From assembly GCA_947496175.1 (NCBI GenBank), contig CANMBU010000002.1, positions 620,001-684,000 of the forward strand: 64,000 bases of DNA, read 5' to 3'. Shown one piece after another: positions 8,489-16,389 of the stretch. The DNA is from an uncultured Roseovarius sp. Lineage in GTDB: Bacteria > Pseudomonadota > Alphaproteobacteria > Rhodobacterales > Rhodobacteraceae. A program made the translations under genes and the position numbers. The notes beneath the pieces are model-generated. The model was not told where the DNA came from. It saw only the letters and a program-made list of their open reading frames with translations, and searched no databases. Every line of letters begins with the position of its first letter. Position 1 is the first letter of the stretch.

Positions 8489-9145
8489 ATGGTCTATGTG
8501 AAATGGGTTTTCTGGGTGGTCTTCTGGCTCTTCTGGGCTGCCTTTTTCCATTACACGCTGCCACAGACAGATATTGCGCGCGTCACTGATACTTATGAAA
8601 AGCGGATAGATTTCGGGGAGAATTCGATCTTCTGGGCGAGCCCGGACGTGGGCAATGACGGCACGCTGGCCAACCGAGATGTGTTCTTCATTCAGACCGT
8701 CCGCGCCAACGGCTCGACCATGGTCTATCGCAATGAGGACACCGGCTGGAGCTGGCCCCCCTATTTCAAGTTTGATACCTCAAATCTACAGGCGGAAGCG
8801 GCGGATCAGAAATCCACAGCAGATGCCCCCAAATGGGTCGCGATCAAGCACTATGGCTGGCGTAATGAATTCCTGTCGATCTTTCCCAATGCGGTTGGTG
8901 TCAGTCCGGTCTCAGGTCCCGATGCCACCAAGGGCCTGCCTTGGGTGAACATCATCATTCTGGTGCTGTTTGGGCTGGTGGTGCTCGGGGCCTGGCGGCT
9001 GTGGCGTCGCTTCCGCGCACGACGAATTGATCCCATGGTCGACAGCATCGAGTCCGGTTTTGACGCGGCGGGTGATGCTGTAAACGATGGCCGTGGCCGC
9101 ATGCGCCGCTGGCTCGACACCTGGAAGCCGAAACACAAACGCTAA
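8489..9145 (+). CDS. DUF1523 family membrane protein
   Basis: 218 residues. An N-terminal membrane anchor (residues 4-22) rich in Trp and Phe is followed by a roughly 125-residue periplasmic beta-rich domain (YEKRIDFGENSIFWASPDVG and following). A second helix (about residues 150-170) and a basic cytoplasmic tail complete it. This matches the DUF1523 family as I remember it, common in Rhodobacterales and of unknown function. It is the last gene of the operon, and its stop codon lies inside a dispersed repeat (9143-9212). Confidence 0.75.
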   Translation: MVYVKWVFWVVFWLFWAAFFHYTLPQTDIARVTDTYEKRIDFGENSIFWASPDVGNDGTLANRDVFFIQTVRANGSTMVYRNEDTGWSWPPYFKFDTSNLQAEAADQKSTADAPKWVAIKHYGWRNEFLSIFPNAVGVSPVSGPDATKGLPWVNIIILVLFGLVVLGAWRLWRRFRARRIDPMVDSIESGFDAAGDAVNDGRGRMRRWLDTWKPKHKR

Positions 9146-9212
9146 TGCGTTGCGCGATCTTCTGTGAGCCAGGTTTATCGCGAAGCTCTTTAAAGCGAAT
9201 TTGCCGCCATGG
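9143..9212. repeat. Dispersed intergenic repeat, copy 1
   Basis: A roughly 70-bp element with the core GCGCGATCTTCTG, then CAGGTTTATCGCGA and CTTTAAAG, ending GCCGCCATGG. It aligns over its full length with 31164-31233, and in inverted orientation with 42742-42795. It begins in the stop codon of the DUF1523 gene and sits between convergent genes. Outer parts (GCG/CGC, TTTAAAG) allow base pairing. Confidence 0.6.
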
Positions 9213-10098
9213 TTACGAAATGCGCGATCTCATTTTGCTCACGCGCGCGCAAGCGTTCCCTCACCCAATCGGGTAATGCCAAACGATTTGAAGGATTTGG
9301 AAGATGGCTCGTCACCTGCTCTCGCAATTGTTTGACCAAAGCAGGGCGCTTGGTTTCTGAACCCATCGAGATATGGCGCAGCGCTTCAATTTGCGCGGCA
9401 TCCAATGTGTCCTCTGGTGGGGCAGGGCAAAAGACAAAGCTGTGGGCTTGAACATCGAGATCCCTCAGAAAGGTCCGCATGTATGTCTCCGCACCCAGAC
9501 GGATCCGTTCATACGCCCGTATTGTGACGCGCAAGTCTGTGTGTAGGGACGATAAACGCTCGCGTAGCCCGTCAAAATCAACCGAGTCAAAGGCAACAGC
9601 ACGGCAAAACCTGTCAATGTCGAGATTGGTTAGCCCCAGCCGAATGGCCTCTGAGTAAAGGCTGGTGAGATATGTTTCGGGGTTTCGCGAATAAACCAAA
9701 ATGCGGCTTTTGCGCAGGGGAAAGCCGCGCACGATGTGCCGAAAGCAAGTATGCGCACGGGGGTAGAACGCCGGATCGTCGAGACCCATAGCCAAGGCCT
9801 CGTGCATTGCTGGACCAAGGCCATAATCGTTTGAAAACAGGACTTTCTTGGCCCCAGCCGCGCGTGCCGCATCGGCCACGGAATGATTTGTGTCGACCAA
9901 AGCTTCGATCTCGGGTGTCGGCTTTTCCGGATGAGACAGCCGGTAAACGACACGCCGATGGCGCAGGACCGCCTTTGGCATTTCAGCATTGACGTAAAAC
10001 ACGCCTTGTGCGCGTAGCGCTTCAAGATTGCGGGTCAGTGTGTCTTGCACATACGGCGTCGCCGTCTGGTGCACACCCAGATGAAAGATGTATTGCAT
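9190..10098 (-). CDS. Sulfotransferase-like protein
   Basis: 302 residues. It starts MQYIFHLGVHQTATPYVQDT, which resembles the 5'-phosphosulfate-binding loop of sulfotransferases (hydrophobic strand, GxHxxGTT-like turn) in a degenerate form. A later segment SRILVYSRNPETYLTSLYSE corresponds to the 3'-phosphate-binding RxP...S region. It has no signal peptide and is monocistronic. Comparable proteins are frequent in roseobacters near surface-polysaccharide genes. Substrate unknown; it may have lost sulfotransferase activity because the first loop lacks the usual lysine. Confidence 0.6.
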   Translation of the reverse strand: MQYIFHLGVHQTATPYVQDTLTRNLEALRAQGVFYVNAEMPKAVLRHRRVVYRLSHPEKPTPEIEALVDTNHSVADAARAAGAKKVLFSNDYGLGPAMHEALAMGLDDPAFYPRAHTCFRHIVRGFPLRKSRILVYSRNPETYLTSLYSEAIRLGLTNLDIDRFCRAVAFDSVDFDGLRERLSSLHTDLRVTIRAYERIRLGAETYMRTFLRDLDVQAHSFVFCPAPPEDTLDAAQIEALRHISMGSETKRPALVKQLREQVTSHLPNPSNRLALPDWVRERLRAREQNEIAHFVTMAANSL

Positions 10099-10243
10099 GG
10101 ACCTGCTCGGTGCCGTTTTTGTTTATTATTAGCTACATAGTGTAGCGACGTTTGGTCTTTCACGCAAGATTTGTGAACCAACGCTAATTGCACTTCGTTG
10201 GGCCGGGCCAGCGCCAATCAATTCCGCAGCTTTGAAAGAAATA

Positions 10244-10290
10244 TGGTGGGCGACCTAGGAATCGAACCTAGCGTGCGTCTCCGCGAGGGA
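10244..10290 (-). repeat. Duplicate of the 3' half of tRNA-Tyr
   Basis: These 47 bases are identical to 10405-10451, the CCA end, acceptor strand, T-arm and variable arm of the tRNA-Tyr gene, in the same orientation. Beyond the identity, scattered traces remain (CCCCTGCCA, GGCCTG) but the anticodon is lost. This suggests either a decayed tandem tRNA-Tyr or an attachment-site copy left by a deleted integrative element. Only 114 bp separate the copies. Confidence 0.75.
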
Positions 10291-10326
10291 ACCGCAGGTG
10301 GCCCCTGCCAATGGGCCTGTTTGCAA

Positions 10327-10347
10327 AATCGATCCGGGGGATCGATT
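10327..10347. other. Perfect inverted repeat next to tRNA-Tyr
   Basis: AATCGATCC, loop GGG, GGATCGATT: a perfect 9-bp stem with a 3-nt loop between the tRNA-Tyr gene and its partial duplicate. No T-run follows, so termination is doubtful. Confidence 0.4.
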
Positions 10348-10404
10348 GGTTTGAACACGCGCATCGGTTTTGCGGCAGGGAAACGAGGGTATCGAATTTG
10401 GGAT

Positions 10405-10489
10405 TGGTGGGCGACCTAGGAATCGAACCTAGCGTGCGTCTCCGCGAGGGAGTTACAGTCCCCTGCCACACCTTGCGGCCTGTCGCCCA
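10405..10489 (-). tRNA. tRNA-Tyr (GTA)
   Basis: On the minus strand the acceptor TGGGCGA pairs with TCGCCCA followed by an encoded CCA. The anticodon arm is GGGGACTGTAACTCCC with anticodon GTA. There is a long class-II variable arm as expected for bacterial tRNA-Tyr, and the T-arm AGGTTCGATTCCT. Length is 85 nt including CCA. Confidence 0.92.
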
Positions 10490-10618
10490 CTGACCCGGGG
10501 CCAAAGCCTCAGGCGTGCAGGCGTATTTAGAAGCGGGGCCTTGGCCCGTCAACCCGAAAATAGCTTGCAGCACTGCGCGCGCCAGCCCATTGTCCGCCAG
10601 CGTGAAAGGAGCGCTTGG

Positions 10619-11419
10619 ATGACGTCAAAGAAACCTCGTTGGGTGGTCGAAAAAGAGCAGGCTAAGAAGGCGGCTGCGGAGCAAACCGTGTGGCTCTTTG
10701 GGCTGCACGCGGTGCGGGATGCGCTATGTAATCCAAGACGTGAGAAAATTCGACTTGTCGTGACGAAAAACGCTGCTGACAAGCTTTCGGATGCCATTGC
10801 CCAGGCAGGCTTGGAACCGGAAATGGCCGATCCGCGCAAGTTCTCTGCCCCACTTGACCCGCAATCAGTACATCAGGGCGCCGCTCTTGAGGTCAAACCG
10901 TTGGATTGGGGTTCGGTTGAGACACTCTGCCTCGGCGATGGAGAACATCCCCCCCGTGTCGTGATGCTGGATCGGGTGACAGATCCGCACAACGTCGGTG
11001 CCATCCTTCGATCTGCAGAGGTGTTTGGGGCTTGCGCTGTTATTGCGCCGCGACACCATTCGGCACCTGAAACCGGCGCGTTGGCTAAGACCGCCAGCGG
11101 TGCCCTGGAACGCCAACCCTATGTTCGTGTGCGCAATCTGGCCGATACCATCGGTCAGTTGCAATCCATGGGCTATATCGTCCTTGGTTTGGCTGGAGAA
11201 GCAGATCAGACCATTGAAAATGCGCTTTCAGGACTATTTGACAGGCCTGTTGCGCTGGTCCTTGGGGCTGAAGGGCCGGGTCTTCGGCAGAAAACCCGTG
11301 AAAGCTGCGACAAATTGGTGCGCATCGCGTTTCCGGGCGCTTTTGGCTCACTGAATGTCTCAAATGCTGCGGCTGTTGCCCTATATGCTTCTCAACCTGT
11401 TTCGCCAAAGGACATTTGA
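10619..11419 (+). CDS. rlmB: 23S rRNA 2'-O-methyltransferase RlmB (SPOUT, TrmH family)
   Basis: The start is ATG 10619, preceded by GAAAGGAG. The protein has 266 residues: an N-terminal substrate-binding domain opening with VWLFGLHAVRDAL, and a C-terminal SPOUT knot. SPOUT motif 1 is VTDPHNVGAILRSAEVFGA, motif 2 LVLGAEGPGL and motif 3 SLNVSNAAAVALY. Proteins of this type methylate the 2'-OH of G2251 in 23S rRNA using S-adenosylmethionine. The next gene starts within its stop codon. Family certain; the exact target (RlmB versus another TrmH member) is likely. Confidence 0.88.
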   Translation: MTSKKPRWVVEKEQAKKAAAEQTVWLFGLHAVRDALCNPRREKIRLVVTKNAADKLSDAIAQAGLEPEMADPRKFSAPLDPQSVHQGAALEVKPLDWGSVETLCLGDGEHPPRVVMLDRVTDPHNVGAILRSAEVFGACAVIAPRHHSAPETGALAKTASGALERQPYVRVRNLADTIGQLQSMGYIVLGLAGEADQTIENALSGLFDRPVALVLGAEGPGLRQKTRESCDKLVRIAFPGAFGSLNVSNAAAVALYASQPVSPKDI

Positions 11420-11745
11420 TGGCCCCAAAGATCGCAACCTGCAGCTATTGCGGTACACGTGCCGCATTGGTGTTCGACGAAGGGCTGCATGAACTCACAT
11501 GTCGGGCTTGTGGTGCGCCTTTGCACGAAATGAAATTTATGCCGCAACCCGCTGATAAAGTGGAAAAAAGGCGGCGTGATGCAAAGCCCGACAGGCAAAA
11601 GTCACGTCGTAGGCCTGTGCCGGAGCACAAGCGGCGTGAGTGGCGCGACTGGCCTGCTCGAAAACGCCCAAAACGGCGGCGCAAACCGATTGCAAAGCGG
11701 ATGCTCGAAGAGCTTTGGGACGTCGTTGAGGATATCTTTGACTGA
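11419..11745 (+). CDS. Zinc-ribbon protein with basic tail
   Basis: ATG at 11419 overlaps the rlmB stop (TGATG). The 108-residue protein has two CxxC pairs (CSYC and CRAC) in the first 35 residues, forming a probable zinc ribbon. A strongly basic region follows (KRRRDAKPDRQKSRRRPVP), then an acidic end (WDVVEDIFD). Coupling to an rRNA methyltransferase and the basic tail suggest RNA or ribosome binding. No named family recognised. Confidence 0.7.
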   Translation: MAPKIATCSYCGTRAALVFDEGLHELTCRACGAPLHEMKFMPQPADKVEKRRRDAKPDRQKSRRRPVPEHKRREWRDWPARKRPKRRRKPIAKRMLEELWDVVEDIFD

Positions 11746-11810
11746 ACTGGGCAGAAATCTGCCGTCAGTTAACGTTTTGTTCACACGTATTTTACAACCT
11801 CTTTTTATTC

Positions 11811-11922
11811 TGAGGCGGATACCTACATGGTACTCAGAAGCATCGGTATGGAACTTCGATGCTTCACTTCACTGTCCCTCGTTCCGCGACTGGCGCCCGG
11901 TTTTCTCCGGGCGCTTTTTTTT
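11811..11922 (+). ncRNA. Candidate small RNA ending in intrinsic terminator
   Basis: Between two plus-strand genes lies a perfect 9-bp hairpin (GAAGCATCG 11837-11845 / CGATGCTTC 11857-11865, 11-nt loop). About 30 nt of pyrimidine-rich linker follow, then a strong terminator hairpin with T8 at 11893-11922. No open reading frame is convincing here. The two-hairpin architecture is typical of trans-acting sRNAs; alternatively it is just the 3' end of the rlmB transcript. The 5' end is not defined. Confidence 0.4.
11893..11922 (+). terminator. Rho-independent terminator
   Basis: GCGCCCGG, loop TTTTCT, CCGGGCGC followed by eight T residues: an 8-bp GC-rich perfect stem with an ideal U-tract. It ends transcription from rlmB and the zinc-ribbon gene, or of the candidate small RNA. 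Confidence 0.85.
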
Positions 11923-11949
11923 GTCGGCGACACGCTCTAGGGTCCGATT

Positions 11950-12423
11950 ATGAACGAACAGTATTCCGACCGATATCTCCAAGACATCCTGACCCGCACC
12001 AGACGCATCGCTGTTGTGGGGGTGTCCATGAACGAAGTGCGTCCCAGTTTTTACGTGGCACGCTATCTCAAGCTCAAGGGGTTTGAGGTGATCCCGGTCA
12101 ATCCTGGCCATGCTGGCAAGCAAGCCTTTGGTCAGACTGTTGTGGCCAGCTTGGGTGATATTGAGGGCGATGTGGACATGGTCGACATCTTTCGCCGATC
12201 TGAGCATGTGCCGCTGATTGTTGATGAGGCTTTAGAGCTCTTTCCCACCTTGCAAACCATCTGGATGCAGATCGGTGTCTGGCATGAGGAGGCAGCGGAA
12301 AAAGCCCGGGCGCGTGGGGTGGATGTTATAATGAATCGGTGCCCCAAGATCGAATATCAACGTCTCTTTGGCGAGTTGCGCATGGGCGGGTTCAACACCG
12401 GTGTGATTTCTTCAAAGCTTTGA
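11950..12423 (+). CDS. CoA-binding domain protein (YccU type)
   Basis: 157 residues with a Rossmann fold: RRIAVVGVSMNEVRPSFYVARYL near the N-terminus corresponds to the CoA/NAD-binding GxS...RPS loop. Then come VIPVNPGHAGK and VDMVDIFRRSEHVP, and the conserved IWMQIGV plus MNRCPKIEYQRL at the end. These are hallmarks of the stand-alone CoA-binding domain family related to succinyl-CoA synthetase alpha. The biochemical role is unknown in general. It follows a terminator and is transcribed alone. Confidence 0.85.
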   Translation: MNEQYSDRYLQDILTRTRRIAVVGVSMNEVRPSFYVARYLKLKGFEVIPVNPGHAGKQAFGQTVVASLGDIEGDVDMVDIFRRSEHVPLIVDEALELFPTLQTIWMQIGVWHEEAAEKARARGVDVIMNRCPKIEYQRLFGELRMGGFNTGVISSKL

Positions 12424-12480
12424 GCGGGATGGCAGCAGATCGCGTCTGAGTATTTTGGGAACAGTGAAACCCGTGGGTGT

Positions 12481-12771
12481 TCATGCCGAGGTGAAATCTG
12501 CCGCAACACGCATGTCGCGCAGGGGACGTACCAATGCGATGGACTTTTGGTAGAGCGGGTGGGCTTTGTAAGCGGCCAGAGCTGCCTTGTCGGCAAACTC
12601 CGCATAGACCACAAGATCCACATCCATCTCGCTCAGATTGTCGATGCGATGATTGGTGCCAACCTCAAAATGCGCGCAATGTTCGATTTGGCCCAGGATT
12701 TCCAGCCCTTCGCGAATACGCGGCAGGTCGGTTTTATTCTTGGCGGTGAAAAATACGATGTGGCGGATCAT
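12481..12771 (-). CDS. Dabb (stress-responsive A/B barrel) family protein
   Basis: 96 residues beginning [15 protein letters not shown], the typical Dabb opening. It contains [10 protein letters not shown], then [23 protein letters not shown] and a closing [13 protein letters not shown]. The fold is a dimeric ferredoxin-like barrel of varied function. Its ATG overlaps the hisE stop (ATGA), so it is co-translated with hisE-hisF; whether it has a link to histidine synthesis is unknown. Confidence 0.85.
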   Translation of the reverse strand: MIRHIVFFTAKNKTDLPRIREGLEILGQIEHCAHFEVGTNHRIDNLSEMDVDLVVYAEFADKAALAAYKAHPLYQKSIALVRPLRDMRVAADFTSA

Positions 12772-13079
12772 TTTGAACGCGAGGCTTTTTCGGCAAGGCC
12801 TGATTGGGATTGACGCTGTGCAAGCTCCGCCATCACGTCGGCAAGGGCAACATCGCGGCTTTTGAGCATGACAAGAAGATGAAACAGAACATCCGCCGCC
12901 TCAGACGTGAGCCGCGCCTGATCACCTTTCACAGCCTCAACAATGGCCTCTATGGCCTCTTCCCCAAACTTTTCAGCCACCTTTTCAGGGCCTTTTGCCA
13001 GAAGTTTGGCGGTCCAGCTGTCCTCAGGTGAGGCGGCGGCGCGTTTTGCAATGATCTGCTCCAGGTCTTCCAGCGTCAT
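12768..13079 (-). CDS. hisE: Phosphoribosyl-ATP pyrophosphatase HisE
   Basis: 103 residues of the MazG-like all-helical fold. The metal-binding EExxE-type motif is seen in [19 protein letters not shown], followed by [13 protein letters not shown]. It hydrolyses phosphoribosyl-ATP to phosphoribosyl-AMP and pyrophosphate in step 2 of histidine synthesis, in the cytoplasm. The start overlaps the hisF stop by four bases. The separate HisE without a HisI domain fits alphaproteobacteria. Confidence 0.95.
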   Translation of the reverse strand: MTLEDLEQIIAKRAAASPEDSWTAKLLAKGPEKVAEKFGEEAIEAIVEAVKGDQARLTSEAADVLFHLLVMLKSRDVALADVMAELAQRQSQSGLAEKASRSK

Positions 13080-13840
13080 GCGCCCAACCTCATCGGGATG
13101 CCTGCCGCGGCCATATGTGCCTTGGCTTCGGCGATGGTGAAATCGCCAAAGTGAAAGATCGAGGCGGCCAGTACCGCGGACGCGCCGCCTTTGGTCACGC
13201 CTTCGACAAGGTGATCCAGCGTGCCGACACCGCCAGATGCAATCACGGGTATGGATACCGCATCGGAAATGGCCTTTGTCAGCGGTAGGTTAAACCCCGC
13301 GCGCGTGCCGTCGCGGTCCATGGATGTCAGCAAAATCTCACCGGCCCCCTTCGATTGCACCAGTTTGGCAAACGCCACCGCGTCTATGCCAGTGGGTTTG
13401 CGCCCGCCATGGGTGAAAATCTCCCACTTTCCGGGGGATACGGTTTTCGCGTCGATGGCCACGACGATGCATTGCGATCCGAATTGATCTGCGGCCTCGG
13501 CCACAACATCTGGATTGGCCACGGCGGCGGAGTTGAAAGACACCTTGTCGGCCCCAGCCAAAAGCAGGTTGCGCACATCCGCAGCGGTGCGCACGCCTCC
13601 ACCAACTGTGAGCGGGATGTAGCATTGTTCTGCCGTGCGCGTGACCACGTCCATCATCACACCGCGATTTTCATGCGTTGCGTGAATGTCGAGAAAACAC
13701 AGCTCATCTGCGCCCGCCGCATCATAGGCGCGCGCGGCATCCACCGGGTCGCCCGCATCCCGCAGGTTGACGAAGTTCACGCCCTTCACCACGCGGCCAT
13801 CGGCCACGTCGAGACAAGGTATGATCCGGGTTTTGAGCAT
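13076..13840 (-). CDS. hisF: Imidazole glycerol phosphate synthase subunit HisF
   Basis: 254 residues, a TIM barrel with [20 protein letters not shown] at the start. Catalytic Asp is in CLDV and the second Asp in [11 protein letters not shown]. Phosphate loops are VGGGVR and IASGGVG. It cyclises PRFAR with ammonia delivered by HisH (gene at 15746) to imidazole glycerol phosphate and AICAR. It is the first gene of hisF-hisE-dabb on the minus strand. Confidence 0.96.
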   Translation of the reverse strand: MLKTRIIPCLDVADGRVVKGVNFVNLRDAGDPVDAARAYDAAGADELCFLDIHATHENRGVMMDVVTRTAEQCYIPLTVGGGVRTAADVRNLLLAGADKVSFNSAAVANPDVVAEAADQFGSQCIVVAIDAKTVSPGKWEIFTHGGRKPTGIDAVAFAKLVQSKGAGEILLTSMDRDGTRAGFNLPLTKAISDAVSIPVIASGGVGTLDHLVEGVTKGGASAVLAASIFHFGDFTIAEAKAHMAAAGIPMRLGA

Positions 13841-13940
13841 CGCACCGCCTATGTAACAAGGTTCACGCGCTTGTTTATGGGCATTTGCACCGGTTTGCCA
13901 GAGAGTTGGCGCAACTTGTATTGATCAAGAGAGGGAACTC

Positions 13941-14396
13941 ATGAAACGACTTCTGATGGCAGCGGGGATAACGATTATGGCGCAAGGGGCGATGGCAGGC
14001 GACAGCGAGATTGTAAAAGTTCAGGCCAACGGTGATGTAGCCGCGACGATGGATGCGTTACAAGCGGCCGTGGAAGGGGCCGGGGCTACGGTCTTTGCTC
14101 GTGTAGATCACGCAGGCGGAGCGGCCAAGGTTGACTTGGAGCTGTCAGACTCGCAGCTTTTGATCTTTGGCAATCCCAAGCTGGGCACGCCGGCGATGCA
14201 GGATGATGCGCTCGCAGGGCTTTACCTTCCGCTTAAGGTGCTTGTGTATCAGGATGGTAATGGCCAGACATGGCTCGCCTACGAAGATCCCGGCAAAATG
14301 CTAGGCGCGCTAGAGGGCATTTCAGGTGAGGGCGAGTACATCGCGAAAATGACCGGCGCTTTGGGCAAGCTAACTGGCAAGGCGGCAGGTAACTAA
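13941..14396 (+). CDS. DUF302 periplasmic protein
   Basis: 151 residues with a signal peptide (MKRLLMAAGITIMAQGAMA, cleavage before GDSE). The mature part has the DUF302 pattern: an ATMDALQAAVEGAGATVFARVDHA opening, an FGNPKLGTPAMQ loop, and the closing LPLKVLVYQDGNGQTWLAYEDP. DUF302 proteins are small alpha/beta domains of unknown activity, often in the periplasm. It is divergent from hisF, with a good ribosome site (GAGAGGGA), and interrupts the his genes. Confidence 0.85.
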   Translation: MKRLLMAAGITIMAQGAMAGDSEIVKVQANGDVAATMDALQAAVEGAGATVFARVDHAGGAAKVDLELSDSQLLIFGNPKLGTPAMQDDALAGLYLPLKVLVYQDGNGQTWLAYEDPGKMLGALEGISGEGEYIAKMTGALGKLTGKAAGN

Positions 14397-14470
14397 GAAC
14401 CACGCGCCCCGGATTGGGTCCGGGACCATATGTCTTTGCTCCTGATGTCCCAGGTCAGGCTTGCGGCAAA

Positions 14471-15193
14471 TCAATTATTGAGAGCAGCCAGCGCCTCTTT
14501 CAGGTCGATCGCGCCATCATAGAGCGCGCGGCCTGAGATGGCTCCGTTCAGTGCTGCGCCGCAGTCCCGCAAAGCGATGAGGTCATCGAGCGAACTGACC
14601 CCGCCCGAGGCAATCACGGGGATCGACACCGCATGGGCCAGATCGGCGGTCGCGTCAACATTTGGCCCTTGCATGGCCCCATCGCGGTTGATGTCGGTGT
14701 AGATGATCGCCGCGACGCCCGCGTCCTCAAAGGATTTGGCGAGGTCTGTGACCATCACATCAGTCTCTTCCGCCCAGCCTTTGGTGGCGACCCGGCCATT
14801 GCGGGCGTCAATACCTACGGCCACATGGCCGGGAAATGTCTTGGCGGCTTCACGCACCAGATCGGGGTTCTCCACCGCCACCGTGCCCAGGATCACCCGC
14901 GCCAACCCCTTGTCAAGCCAGCGCTCGATGGTGGCCATATCGCGGATGCCGCCGCCCAGCTGCGCAGGCACCTTCGTGGCCTTCAGGATCGCCTCGACAG
15001 GCGCGGCATTGACCGGCTCTCCGGCAAAAGCGCCATTGAGATCAACCAGATGCAACCATTCGCACCCTGCCTCGACAAAGGCCATGGCTTGAGCGGCTGG
15101 GTCGTCATTGAAAACGGTGGCCTGATCCATCTCACCTTTGACGAGGCGCACGGCCTGGCCGTCTTTGAGGTCAATCGCGGGGTAGAGGATCAT
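14471..15193 (-). CDS. hisA: Phosphoribosylformimino-AICAR-P isomerase HisA
   Basis: Starting at [12 protein letters not shown] (15193) gives 240 residues, the usual length; a longer frame to 15253 has no support. It is a TIM barrel with catalytic Asp in AIDLKDG and the second Asp in YTDINRDGA. Phosphate loops are LGGGIR and IASGGV. It performs the Amadori isomerisation of ProFAR to PRFAR in histidine synthesis. It lies between the DUF302 and DUF2147 genes, which run the other way. Confidence 0.95.
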   Translation of the reverse strand: MILYPAIDLKDGQAVRLVKGEMDQATVFNDDPAAQAMAFVEAGCEWLHLVDLNGAFAGEPVNAAPVEAILKATKVPAQLGGGIRDMATIERWLDKGLARVILGTVAVENPDLVREAAKTFPGHVAVGIDARNGRVATKGWAEETDVMVTDLAKSFEDAGVAAIIYTDINRDGAMQGPNVDATADLAHAVSIPVIASGGVSSLDDLIALRDCGAALNGAISGRALYDGAIDLKEALAALNN

Positions 15194-15328
15194 GGGCTTT
15201 GGTCCGTAGAAATGGCTTTGCCGCGATGTGCCACGTGTTCTGCCGATTTGCAACGCGACGTGGCGTCAGACTTGATCGAAACGCCCAATACACTCACGTT
15301 GCGCACATTAAGTCGGGAGGAGAGACCC

Positions 15329-15721
15329 ATGAAAACGATAACATTGGCCGCAGTGGCCACTTTGATGAGTGCAGGTGTGGCTTTCGCGGCTGATCCGCTG
15401 GAAGGGTTCTGGCGCACAGCAAAGGACGACAACGGCAATTCCGGTCTGATCCACGTAAAGCCTTGTGGGGACAAGCTCTGTGGCACGCTGGTCAAGTCTT
15501 ATGATGCGGCGGGCAAGGAAATCACCACGGAAAACACAGGCCGCCAGATCATCTCTGAAACAGTGAACAAAGGCGGCGGTTCTTACAAAGGCAAGGTCTA
15601 CAGCCCGGATCGCGGCAAGACCTATAACTCCAAGCTCAACCTGTCAGGCAATGCGCTCAAGGTGTCAGGTTGCGTTCTGGGGATCTGCCGGGATGGCGGA
15701 ACCTGGAAAAAGGTCAAATAA
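15329..15721 (+). CDS. DUF2147 secreted protein
   Basis: 130 residues from ATG 15329 (ribosome site GGGAGGAGAG). It has a signal peptide (MKTITLAAVATLMSAGVAFA, then ADPLEG). The mature domain has the DUF2147 signature: EGFWRTAKDDNGNSG, a Cys pair in VKPCGDKLCGTLV, YNSKLNLSGNALKVSGCVLGICRDGGTWKKV. Members are periplasmic, lipocalin-like and of unknown ligand. The four cysteines probably form disulfides. It is monocistronic and convergent with hisH. Confidence 0.9.
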   Translation: MKTITLAAVATLMSAGVAFAADPLEGFWRTAKDDNGNSGLIHVKPCGDKLCGTLVKSYDAAGKEITTENTGRQIISETVNKGGGSYKGKVYSPDRGKTYNSKLNLSGNALKVSGCVLGICRDGGTWKKVK

Positions 15722-15745
15722 GCCGCGATTGCCCTGATATTCGCC

Positions 15746-16384
15746 TCAGGGCGTCCAGCGTAGAAAATTAGCAATAATCGCCAGGCCAGTGGCCTGGCTT
15801 TTTTCTGGATGGAACTGGGTGCCGACGATGTTGTCGCGGCCCACGACGGCCGTGACATCCTCGCCATAGCTCACATGCGCAAGCCGCATTGCCGGGTCAT
15901 CGACACGGAACTGATAGGAATGCACGAAGTAAGCGTGATCCCCGGTCGAGATGCCCTTGAGCACCGGGTGAGGCGCGTTGATCACAAGATCGTTCCACCC
16001 CATATGCGGAACCTTCATACTTGGGTCAGACGGGGCGAGCGCACCAACCGTCCCGCCGATCCAGTCAAAACCGGGGGTCTCGGAGTATTCCAACCCGCGG
16101 GTTGCGAGCATTTGCATGCCGATGCAAATCCCCATGAAGGGGCGGCCCTTGGTGATCACCACCTCTTCAATGGCCTCAAACACGCCACGATGGTCAAAGA
16201 GCGCCTTCCGGCAGGCCGGAAAGGCCCCGTCACCGGGCAGGACCACACGGCTGGCCCGACGCACGACATCCGGGTCGGAGGTGACGATAACATCTCCCGC
16301 ACCAACATCGGATGCCATGCGTTGAAACGCCTTTTCTGCCGAGTGCAGGTTGCCGGACTCGTAGTCGACGATGACGGTGGTCAT
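15746..16384 (-). CDS. hisH: Imidazole glycerol phosphate synthase glutaminase HisH
   Basis: 212 residues, class-I glutamine amidotransferase. Nucleophile Cys87 is in MGICIGMQ, and His192 and Glu194 are in QFHPEKS. The oxyanion loop is PGDGAFP. It supplies ammonia to HisF. It lies just downstream of hisB with a 5-base gap, so the two are co-transcribed, while hisA and hisF form separate units. Length and motifs are complete. Confidence 0.96.
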   Translation of the reverse strand: MTTVIVDYESGNLHSAEKAFQRMASDVGAGDVIVTSDPDVVRRASRVVLPGDGAFPACRKALFDHRGVFEAIEEVVITKGRPFMGICIGMQMLATRGLEYSETPGFDWIGGTVGALAPSDPSMKVPHMGWNDLVINAPHPVLKGISTGDHAYFVHSYQFRVDDPAMRLAHVSYGEDVTAVVGRDNIVGTQFHPEKSQATGLAIIANFLRWTP

Positions 16385-16389
16385 GGCCG

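Noticed and set aside
10198..10493. Plus-strand open frames across the tRNA-Tyr region, with the same repeated peptide
   Set aside because: They translate the antisense of the tRNA gene and its duplicate, which explains the repetition; not genes.
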